From the NCBI GenBank assembly GCA_044464175.1, contig JBIQLO010000147.1:1-10236 (forward strand): 10,236 nt of DNA. Direction: 5' to 3'. The notes below the pieces were generated by a model. That model made no database searches, was not told the origin of the DNA, and was given only the letters and a program-made list of their open reading frames with translations. Every line of letters starts with the position of its first letter. Positions within the stretch are counted from its first letter, which is position 1. The position numbers were made by a program, and so were the translations under genes. Positions 1 to 5,388 of the stretch are shown in pieces. The DNA is from JBIQLO01 sp044464175. Lineage in GTDB: Bacteria > Planctomycetota > Phycisphaerae > Tepidisphaerales > Tepidisphaeraceae.

Positions 1-176
1 GCCGACGCCAGCGGCGCGCGAAGTTCATGGCTCACCTCGGCCAATATCCGATCCCTGGGGACGACGGCCTCTTTCGCTGGAATCCCGCCCGCGATCGCCG
101 AATCCCGCTGTCGCAGGGGGCCTCGCTCTGTTGGCATCCGATAGTCTGTATTGGGTTGGTGAAGGGCGCAGTCCAT
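1..176 (-). CDS. Sensor histidine kinase, N-terminal fragment (runs off left edge)
   Basis: The minus-strand reading frame begins with ATG at 176-174 and stays open to the window edge, giving 58 codons. The start has a good Shine-Dalgarno sequence: AGGAG on the minus strand (183-187), six bases before the ATG. Residues 44-58 read ILAEVSHELRAPLAS, the H-box of a HisKA dimerisation/phosphotransfer domain, with His50 the expected phosphorylation site. Only about 43 residues precede it. No membrane segment is visible there, so the kinase seems to lack an N-terminal transmembrane sensor and would be cytoplasmic; any sensor, ATPase or receiver domain must lie outside the window. The H-box is of the classical SHELRxPL type, unlike the HisKA_3 kinases at 1390-4442, so this belongs to a different kinase family. 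It reads in the same direction as the PEPCK remnant, 376 bases away. Confidence 0.85.
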   Translation of the reverse strand, partial: MDCALHQPNTDYRMPTERGPLRQRDSAIAGGIPAKEAVVPRDRILAEVSHELRAPLAS

Positions 177-552
177 GGCAATCTCCTCTCTAGAGGACCA
201 ATAATTGGAAAAGAATAAAGAATGGATGACGATTCCGGCCATCGGGAGACTCCTGATTTTTAATTAGGGGTCCATGCGAGCAATTGATTTGATTCGGGAT
301 GGTGAGGTCATGGCCCGTCACTTCGAAAAGAGGCCGGCTTGTGGGACATCACTGGAAGGGCTGTTTACTGGCCATTGAAGCAGAGCTCTCATGGAAATCG
401 CGGTCTGTTGGATGCGGGACGCCTTCGAAGCTTCTCATTGAGCATCCGGGGCTCTGTGGCAGCGAATCACCCATCCGGGGTGATTGGTCCGCGTTGTTCG
501 TGGTCGCATTGCCAAGGCCGGGGGCCGAAAGGACCGGGGTCCGCCGGTGGAT
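177..552. other. Gene-free stretch between kinase start and PEPCK remnant
   Basis: No convincing gene is seen on either strand. The part at 197-300 is clearly richer in A and T than the rest of the window and lies just upstream of the kinase start at 176, so it probably contains that gene's promoter, although no clean -35/-10 pair can be named. The part at about 430-552 lies immediately downstream of the stop that ends the PEPCK remnant on the minus strand, and may be its eroded continuation. Read in the neighbouring frame, it gives a GG and a GW at the same spacing as in the family's GGNALLGKK...GW stretch, but little else matches. Short open frames here (for example 34 codons from 274) have no recognisable content. 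Confidence 0.5.
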
Positions 553-1122
553 TCAGTAACCGGACCCGACCGACCAGACGGCATGATCCGCCGGAAAGTG
601 GAAGATGCGCCGACGTTTCGAAGTCTCATTCCCCATGCTGTGCAGGAATTGCGTAAAAGAGCCCGTCCTTGCCAGCTGCTTCCACACCGGATCGCCCGTG
701 CACAGGATGCTGCTGAGCGAAGCGGCCACACGAACCGAGTCGGTCAATTGCACCGCGATCCTGGCGGCGGGATCGCCCATCGGCCCCAGGGCCACAGGGA
801 CCACATACATCGTCCGCCCCCGCATACATTCCCTGAAAAGTGGTTCCGTTTTCCGGGATGCCATTCGGAATAAATCAATCACCGGCTCCGGGTCTTCATC
901 GCCCGGCGCCGTGTTCAGAGATTGGAAGGCCCGGTCGTCCTCCGCGTGCCTGATCAGCTTGGCGCATTCCGCCGCCGAGCCGTTGCACCAATAGATGCGG
1001 GCCGGGCGGCAGATCGCAGTCATGTGCGACACCCAGCGCCGCACCTCCTTGGGGGGGATCGGGGCGGCATGATGATCCTGCCAGATATCCAATTGATCCG
1101 GAAACTGCATCACGGTGGTCAT
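553..1122 (-). pseudogene. pckG: Truncated GTP-dependent phosphoenolpyruvate carboxykinase (N-terminal third)
   Basis: This 189-residue frame resembles the N-terminal domain of GTP-type PEPCK (oxaloacetate + GTP to PEP + CO2 + GDP). Recognisable blocks in order are PKEVRRWVSHMTAICRPARI then YWCNGS near the N-terminus, ECMRGRTMYVVP with LGPMGDP and the VQLTDS strand in the middle, and FLHSMG...HFP...VWSVGSGY at the end. The family normally continues with GGNALLGKK and then the P-loop, metal-binding and GTP-binding half (about 600 residues in total). Here a TGA follows GSGY directly. About 25-30 residues are also missing between the LN and CMRGR blocks, the region that carries a conserved substrate-binding Arg (from memory of the family). 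Catalysis as PEPCK is therefore impossible. The start is set at 1122, where AAGGAG stands 7 bases upstream; an in-frame ATG at 1179 lacks this. The intact ribosome site means a short protein might still be made. Confidence 0.75.
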
Positions 1123-1247
1123 GGGAAAGCTCCTTGTTGATGATTCCGCATCGAAAATTACGAATCTGGATTCGGCCACGCCATCGGGCCGGCATCCCGT
1201 TGTCAGATTTGAAAATGCCGGATGTGCGATAAGCGCTTTTCCTAGCG

Positions 1248-1274
1248 GTTGGGCGCGCTGACTCCGCGCCCAAC
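1248..1274. repeat. Perfect 10-bp inverted repeat with 7-nt loop
   Basis: The arms GTTGGGCGCG (1248-1257) and CGCGCCCAAC (1265-1274) are perfectly complementary around the 7-base spacer CTGACTC. It lies in the divergent region between the PEPCK remnant (start 1122, minus) and the kinase module (plus). It is not followed by a T-run on either strand, so it is unlikely to be an intrinsic terminator. It could be an operator or a 5'-UTR hairpin of the plus-strand transcript; which one cannot be told from sequence. Confidence 0.7.
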
Positions 1275-1293
1275 GATATGACTGTAAGAAATT

Positions 1294-1312
1294 TCCCGAT
1301 CCGGGATCGGGA
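1294..1312. promoter_or_regulatory. 19-bp dyad, candidate operator upstream of the kinase module
   Basis: TCCCGATCC-G-GGATCGGGA is a perfect dyad with 9-bp half-sites around a single central base. It lies 20 bases after the 1248-1274 repeat and about 50-95 bases before the two candidate starts of the first plus-strand gene (1362 and 1390). The symmetry suits binding by a dimeric regulator such as the NarL-type protein encoded at 2063-2749, which is an inference. On the plus strand it is followed by only four T residues, so a weak terminator is possible but less likely at this place in front of an operon. Confidence 0.5.
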
Positions 1313-1361
1313 TTTTACACATCTTTAAAAGGTGTCCTTCACCAATTTGAGGGGGAGCGGC

Positions 1362-1481
1362 ATGGCTGTAGTGTTAATCGTGACAGGTTATGGCTTCCAG
1401 TCGTTTTCAGAGGTCGAGTATCAACAGCACACAGCATATCATCCAGGTCGACGATCGTCGGCGGCGGGAGTTGGGCCATGA
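1362..1481 (+). CDS. Possible 39-codon leader ORF overlapping the degenerate kinase
   Basis: This ATG at 1362 has the best ribosome-binding site in the area, GGGGGAG at 1351-1357 with a 4-base spacer. Its frame gives only 39 residues, beginning MAVVLIVTGYGFQSFSEVEY, and ends at TGA 1479-1481. The kinase start at 1390 lies inside it in the +1 frame and has only a weak ACAGG before it. Three readings are possible: a leader peptide that couples translation into the kinase, the N-terminal end of the kinase itself cut off by a frameshift (natural or a sequencing error), or chance. If the frames were joined near 1425-1430, the peptide would sit where the intact paralogue has the end of its second PAS domain (LFTGVIHDLSARRFLEQQ), with weak similarity. 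I favour coupling or a relic frameshift, with low certainty. Confidence 0.3.
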   Translation: MAVVLIVTGYGFQSFSEVEYQQHTAYHPGRRSSAAGVGP

Positions 1482-2055
1482 AATGCACGACGGTCTTTGT
1501 CAGGAACTGGCCGGCGTCACATTGTTGATGCGGGCCATGCAGCGCAAGCTGGAAGACAATGTTCCCGTCGGCCGCCCCGAGATCGATCAGGTCGCCGGTC
1601 TGGCGCAAGCGGCCCTGATCCGTGCCCACGGTCTGGCCAACCGCCTGAATCCCGTGAAGTCGCCGCCGACCGGCCTGATGGTCGCTCTCCAACGCCTGGC
1701 GGCTCAGGTGGGCGGCGCCCCGGGCATCTCCTGCCGATTCCGATGCCCCCGCCGTGTCGAAATCGACGAACCGCTCGTTGCGATCCATCTCTACCGGATC
1801 GCCGAGGAATGGATCCATCACGCCATCCGCCGTCGCCGCGCGACGCAAATCCTGGTCACCCTGGCGCGCACCGGCAAAGACGTCACTTTAACCCTCAGCG
1901 ACAATGCGCCACGCCACGGCGCTTCTCCCAACAGCACGGCCGCGAGAATCATCCATCGCCGCGCCCGAATGATTGGCGCGGAAATCGCCGTCAAGCCCCG
2001 CCGCGCCGGCGGCACGCGAATGACTTGTCATCTGAATATTCGGAAAGGACTATAA
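1390..2055 (+). CDS. Sensorless HisKA_3-type histidine kinase with degenerate ATPase domain
   Basis: This 221-residue protein resembles residues 276-500 of the kinase at 2871-4442, covering only the HisKA_3 and HATPase core. The phosphotransfer helix reads RRRRELGHEMHDGLCQEL, and His33 aligns with the phosphorylated His of NarX/DegS-type kinases. In the ATP-binding domain the fold-level pattern persists (HLYRIAEEW, ARMIGAEIAV, GGTRMTCHL) but the key boxes are lost. The N-box Asn is His144, the DxGxG loop has become D171-NAPRH, and the G2 GxGL is replaced by residues 182-185 (STAA). ATP binding and autophosphorylation are therefore unlikely. No sensor or membrane segment is present. A TGA at 1381 precedes the ATG, making 1390 the first possible start in this frame, though its ribosome site is weak. 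It ends 7 bases before the response regulator, so they are co-transcribed. Role (inference): phospho-acceptor, dimer partner or antagonist in this module. Confidence 0.85.
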   Translation: MASSRFQRSSINSTQHIIQVDDRRRRELGHEMHDGLCQELAGVTLLMRAMQRKLEDNVPVGRPEIDQVAGLAQAALIRAHGLANRLNPVKSPPTGLMVALQRLAAQVGGAPGISCRFRCPRRVEIDEPLVAIHLYRIAEEWIHHAIRRRRATQILVTLARTGKDVTLTLSDNAPRHGASPNSTAARIIHRRARMIGAEIAVKPRRAGGTRMTCHLNIRKGL

Positions 2056-2062
2056 GAAAGCC

Positions 2063-2749
2063 ATGAGCAAATCAAAGTCCGCGGACTTCTCGAGCAAGGC
2101 CTCCGCCAGGCGCAAAGTCTTCCTCGTCGATGATCATCCCATCGTGCGCCAGGGCCTGGCGCAGTTGATCAACCACGAAACGGATTTGAGCGTCATCGGT
2201 GAAGGGGAGGATGCGTACGGCTCCCTGCGCGCCATTCGCACCTGCCACCCCGACCTGGTCCTGGTTGACATCTCGCTCAAGGACAGCGACGGGATCGATC
2301 TGGTCAAGGAGCTTAAGAACCAGTTTCCCGACCTGCCCATCCTGGTTCTGAGCATGCATGATGAGTTGCTTTACGCCGAGCGTGCCCTGCGGGCCGGGGC
2401 CAGCGGGTACATCATGAAACAGGAAGCCCCTCAGACGCTTCTGGCCGCCATGCGCACCGTGCTTAGTGGCAATGTATACACCAGCGAGAAAATGGGCGCT
2501 GCGCTTCTGCAGCGAATGGTCGGCAATAAAAAGAGCAAGGCCGTGTTGCCGATGGACTGCCTGAGCAACCGCGAGCTGGAGGTGTTCCGCATGATCGGCG
2601 CGGGCAAGAGCGTCAAGGAAATTGCCGATCACCTGTTTCTCAGCGTCAAAACGATCGAGGCCCATCGCGAGCACATCAAGGAAAAGTTGAATCTTAAGAG
2701 CAGCGCCGAGCTCCTGCGCTTTGCCATCCGCAATTGCCCCGATGCGTGA
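2063..2749 (+). CDS. NarL/FixJ-family response regulator
   Basis: This 228-residue DNA-binding response regulator has a receiver domain at about residues 17-135. It carries the acidic pair Asp23-Asp24, the phospho-acceptor Asp69 (LVLVDISLKDSDG), Ser97 at the Thr/Ser switch position and Lys119 (GYIMK). A C-terminal LuxR-type helix-turn-helix spans about residues 166-215 (LSNRELEVFRMIGAGKSVKE, then IADHLFLSVKTIEAHREHIK). All receiver residues needed for phosphorylation are present, so it should be functional. It starts 7 bases after the degenerate kinase and has only a poor Shine-Dalgarno sequence, which suggests translational coupling to that gene. Its natural kinase is most likely the HisKA_3 kinase encoded 121 bases downstream, since NarL-type regulators pair with that kinase class. 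Its first 16 residues are a Ser/Lys-rich extension before the receiver fold. The target genes are unknown; the dyad at 1294-1312 is a candidate autoregulatory site. Confidence 0.95.
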   Translation: MSKSKSADFSSKASARRKVFLVDDHPIVRQGLAQLINHETDLSVIGEGEDAYGSLRAIRTCHPDLVLVDISLKDSDGIDLVKELKNQFPDLPILVLSMHDELLYAERALRAGASGYIMKQEAPQTLLAAMRTVLSGNVYTSEKMGAALLQRMVGNKKSKAVLPMDCLSNRELEVFRMIGAGKSVKEIADHLFLSVKTIEAHREHIKEKLNLKSSAELLRFAIRNCPDA

Positions 2750-2870
2750 TCTCCCATCGATTGCGGATCCGGTGGGGCGGAAGGCGACCTGCGGCCGCTG
2801 ACGGCCTTGGCGCAAGCGCCGCCGGGCCTACACTGGAGCCCCTGGTGAGGTTGAGATTCCACCCTGTCCC

Positions 2871-4442
2871 ATGCGCACGACTCGCCTTTCCAAGACACCT
2901 GGTTCCGAGCCACTGCAAAGTGGCGATAAACTGCTCCGCCTTCCGGAAGGCCCGCGGATCCTGGCGTCCATTATTGAAAACTCGGAAGACGCGATTATCG
3001 GCAAGCGGCTGGACGGCACGATTCTGAGCTGGAATCGGGGCGCCGCCCGGCTGTTCGGCTATCGCCACGACGAGATGATCGGTCAGCCTATTTTCCGGAT
3101 CATTCCACCGGACCGGGTGACGGAGGAGCGGGAAATCCTGCGCCGGCTGCGCCATGGCGAGCGAATCAACCACTATGAAACGGTGCGGCGCCACAAGGAT
3201 GGACGCCTGCTTGATGTCTCGATTGCCGCTTCGCCGATCCGTGATGAGGGCGGGCACATCATCGGCGCGGCAAAAATCCTGCGGGACATCACGGATCGAA
3301 AGCGCATGGAGGCCGAGCTGCGCGACAGCGAGCAACTGATGCGCGCCATCCTGGACACCGCCGCCGACGTAATTATCACGATTGACGAGAGCGGCATCAT
3401 TCAATCCGCCAACGCGGCCGCCGAACAGCTGTTCGGATATCCATTGGGGGAACTGGTCGGGCAAAATGTGTCCCTCCTGATGCCCGAGCCGTTCCGCGGC
3501 GAGCACGACAGGTATATCCGCAATTATCTTCAGACGGGCCGGGCGAAAGTCATCGGGATCGGGCGCGAAGTGACCGGACTGAAAAAGGATGGGACCGCCT
3601 TTCCGATCCATCTGGCCGTCGGCGAGGTGCGCCTGGGCGAGCGGCGACTGTTCACGGGGGTCATTCATGACCTGAGCGCGCGACGATTCCTTGAGCAGCA
3701 GATTATTCAGGCGGCGTCCAACGAGCAGCGGCGGATCGGCCGGGACCTGCATGACAGCCTTTGCCAGGACCTGATCGGCATTGCGTTTTCGGTCGACAAC
3801 GTCATCAGGCGATTGCCGCCGGATTGCGTGCAGGCGAGGGACTTGCTCGGCAAAATCGCCGCGTCGGTTCGCACCACGGCCGGGCAGGCGCGCGATTTGT
3901 CCCATGGTCTGAATCCCGTGGATGTCCGGGCCGGCGGCCTGCAGGCGGCATTGGAGAGCCTGACTTCCAAAGTGTCGGAATCGTTCGGCATTCGGTGCGG
4001 CTTTCGCTGCGACCCGGGCGCCCAGGTGTCGGATGACGCCTCGGCGACGCATCTCTTCCGCATCGCACAGGAGGCCATCAGCAACGCGATCAAGCACGGG
4101 AAGGCCCGGAAAATCGACGTCGAACTGGAACTGTTTCAGTCGACCATTGTGCTTTCAATCCGCGATGACGGCAAGGGAATGCCCAAAGGCATCGCCGAAC
4201 GCATTAAGCGCGGGTTTGCCCTGAGCGGTCCCTCCATGCGGGAACGGGCGGCGGTGCCGGGCATCGGCCTCCAGACCATGCAATACCGGGCACGGGTCAT
4301 CGGCGGAATTCTGACGGCCGACACGTGCAAGGGGGGCGGGACCGTCATCACCTGCATCCTGCGGTGCGAGCCGGAGGCAATCAACAGCAGACCGGGCAAA
4401 GCGCCGTCAGGAAAAGTCGTGGGCGCCGCCCGGTCCCGTTGA
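2871..4442 (+). CDS. PAS-PAS-HisKA_3 sensor histidine kinase with FixL-like heme PAS
   Basis: This 523-residue soluble kinase has no membrane segments. PAS1 spans about residues 28-148 (LDGTILSWNRGAARLFGY, ends DITDRKRMEAEL). PAS2 spans about 153-270 and closely follows the heme-binding PAS of FixL: LMPEPFRGEHDRYI, then IGIGREVTG..KKDGTAFPIHLAVGE and FTGVIHDL. His212 matches the proximal heme ligand (H200 of B. japonicum FixL) and Arg232 the oxygen-contacting R220; the FixL positions R206 and H214 are here Asn218 and Lys226. The kinase core has His294 (RDLHDSLCQDL), N-box Asn405, G1 loop DDGKG (432-436), G2 GIGL (464-467) and GGGT (488-491), all intact. Unlike rhizobial FixL, the core is of the NarX/HisKA_3 class. 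It should sense O2, or NO or CO, and phosphorylate the NarL-type regulator upstream. No clear ribosome site precedes 2871, so the exact start is uncertain, though PAS1 fits closely after it. Confidence 0.92.
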   Translation: MRTTRLSKTPGSEPLQSGDKLLRLPEGPRILASIIENSEDAIIGKRLDGTILSWNRGAARLFGYRHDEMIGQPIFRIIPPDRVTEEREILRRLRHGERINHYETVRRHKDGRLLDVSIAASPIRDEGGHIIGAAKILRDITDRKRMEAELRDSEQLMRAILDTAADVIITIDESGIIQSANAAAEQLFGYPLGELVGQNVSLLMPEPFRGEHDRYIRNYLQTGRAKVIGIGREVTGLKKDGTAFPIHLAVGEVRLGERRLFTGVIHDLSARRFLEQQIIQAASNEQRRIGRDLHDSLCQDLIGIAFSVDNVIRRLPPDCVQARDLLGKIAASVRTTAGQARDLSHGLNPVDVRAGGLQAALESLTSKVSESFGIRCGFRCDPGAQVSDDASATHLFRIAQEAISNAIKHGKARKIDVELELFQSTIVLSIRDDGKGMPKGIAERIKRGFALSGPSMRERAAVPGIGLQTMQYRARVIGGILTADTCKGGGTVITCILRCEPEAINSRPGKAPSGKVVGAARSR

Positions 4443-4486
4443 CGCCTTCGGATGGAGCACGCCAGAATCGCGCGGCGGACACGGGA

Positions 4487-5161
4487 CTAGCCGATGAACC
4501 ATTCCGGCTGGGAGGGGCGGCGCTTCGGGAGGCGTGCCTGTTGTTCCTGGCGCCGATCATTCAACCATCCGATCCAGCGATCCACTCCCGTGCGATCGAG
4601 GACGGACAGTTCAATCATCTCCGCCGTGGGATTGACGTGGACGATGTCCGAGGCGAAGGTCCGGCGGTCAAAGCTCACGTGATCCAGAAGATCCACCTTG
4701 CTCAAAACAACCGCGGAGGATCGTCCCACCAGCTGGGCATATTCCGCGGCCTTGTCGTCCCCGCCGCTGACCGACAGGACGCACACCATATGGTCCTGGC
4801 GGAAATCCGGCGCTTCGGAGATGCCTCCCATGGATTCGATCAGCAGCAGATCGATCTGATCCATCGGGAGTTTGCCCACGGCTGGCGCGATGACCGCGTA
4901 TTGCGGAAACGCCGTGGCGACCGCCTGCACGTGCTCGCAGCAGCTTTTCAGGCGCTGGGCGTCGCGTTGCGCGGCCGGGTTGACCGTAATCACGGCAATG
5001 CGATGCCGTCCCCCGCACTCCCGGACGGTGGTCTCGATCAGGGAGGTCTTTCCGCATCCCGGGGGTCCGACCAGCGCGACGACAAGCGCCCGGCCAAAGA
5101 TTGAAGACGTCTTTGCGTGAGCGTCGGGCAAAGGGGAGGGGACGTCTTTTTCTGCTGCCAT
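4487..5161 (-). CDS. HypB/UreG-like SIMIBI GTPase, atypical metallochaperone
   Basis: This 224-residue GTPase belongs to the HypB/UreG (nickel insertion) group. It has a P-loop GPPGCGKT at residues 32-39, a Walker-B-like DLLLIESMGG at 104-113, the family-typical VLSVSGGDDKAAEY at 128-141, a guanine-specificity motif SKVD at 154-157 in place of the usual NKxD, and the HypB-like tail VNPTAEMIELS...TGVDRWIGWL. The residues that bind nickel in HypB G-domains (Cys-His in TGxGCHLD and the Cys of ENVGNLVCP) are absent. A CCxxH at 74-77 is the only nearby cluster of potential ligands. No hydrogenase, urease or other hyp/ure genes are in the window, so its client is unknown. The start has GAGGTG about 5 bases upstream. 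It converges on the kinase gene with 44 bases between stops, and is transcribed divergently from the porin operon. The family call is firm; the function is open. Confidence 0.85.
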   Translation of the reverse strand: MAAEKDVPSPLPDAHAKTSSIFGRALVVALVGPPGCGKTSLIETTVRECGGRHRIAVITVNPAAQRDAQRLKSCCEHVQAVATAFPQYAVIAPAVGKLPMDQIDLLLIESMGGISEAPDFRQDHMVCVLSVSGGDDKAAEYAQLVGRSSAVVLSKVDLLDHVSFDRRTFASDIVHVNPTAEMIELSVLDRTGVDRWIGWLNDRRQEQQARLPKRRPSQPEWFIG

Positions 5162-5277
5162 GGATCACCTCATCACCACAGCGCCCGTGATGGCGCAGGA
5201 AGCTCATCGCATTTTAGACATCGAATCGTTCCCGCGGCAATAAGTCATTTATCCGTTGCCCATTAGGAAAAATCTCT

Positions 5278-5299
5278 AGGGGAAAATGCGGCTTCCCCT
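5278..5299. repeat. Inverted repeat in the HypB-like/porin divergent region
   Basis: Arms AGGGGAA (5278-5284) and TTCCCCT (5293-5299) are perfectly complementary around an 8-base spacer. The repeat sits about 90 bases before the porin start and 117 bases before the divergent GTPase start, where an operator would be expected. No T-run follows, so it is not a terminator. Its role is unproven. Confidence 0.45.
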
Positions 5300-5337
5300 C
5301 ATATTCCGCCCCCCAATCCCTCAGGACAATCTCAAGC

Positions 5338-5354
5338 ATGAGCATGGTGCTCAT
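5338..5354 (+). repeat. Inverted repeat just upstream of the porin ribosome-binding site
   Basis: ATGAGCA-TGG-TGCTCAT is a perfect 7-bp dyad with a 3-base centre. It lies about 20 bases before the AAAGGAG that serves the porin start at 5389. It could be an operator half-site pair or a hairpin in the 5' leader. An in-frame ATG at 5338 lies in its left arm, but that start lacks a ribosome site and would place 17 extra residues in front of a good signal peptide. Confidence 0.4.
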
Positions 5355-5388
5355 TGGAGGCAGGGCTTTTTCAGGAAAGGAGCCGTTT

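Noticed and set aside
184..197. TCCTCT-CT-AGAGGA inverted repeat overlapping the ribosome site of the left-edge kinase
   Set aside because: As RNA it would need a 2- to 4-base loop on 5-6 weak pairs, and a Shine-Dalgarno site next to its complement arises easily by chance.
274..378. 34-codon plus-strand ORF after AGGGG in the A+T-rich left intergenic region
   Set aside because: The purine run is very close to the ATG, the peptide matches nothing I recognise, and it lies in likely promoter DNA of the divergent kinase.
430..552. Out-of-frame continuation of PEPCK beyond the TGA at 553
   Set aside because: A shifted frame gives GG, AL and GW near the expected spacing, but the intervening residues do not match and no P-loop (FPSACGKTN) follows on this strand, so the similarity may be chance.
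1294..1316. Dyad plus TTTT read as an intrinsic terminator
   Set aside because: The T-run is only four bases, there is no upstream plus-strand gene to terminate, and the minus-strand side lacks a T-run after the stem. An operator reading fits the position better.
2164..2175. TTGATCAA-like sequence considered as an FNR box
   Set aside because: It lies inside the response regulator coding region and lacks the four-base spacer of the FNR consensus. No FNR site was found in the intergenic regions.
2809..2820. Short GC hairpin GGCG-CAAG-CGCC between response regulator and kinase as a terminator
   Set aside because: The stem is only 4-5 bp and no T-run follows, so it does not support a transcription stop inside the module.
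2694..4097. 467-codon open frame on the minus strand opposite the PAS-PAS kinase
   Set aside because: It is antisense to a gene with unmistakable PAS, HisKA_3 and HATPase motifs, and its own translation shows no recognisable domain. Long antisense frames are common in GC-rich genes.
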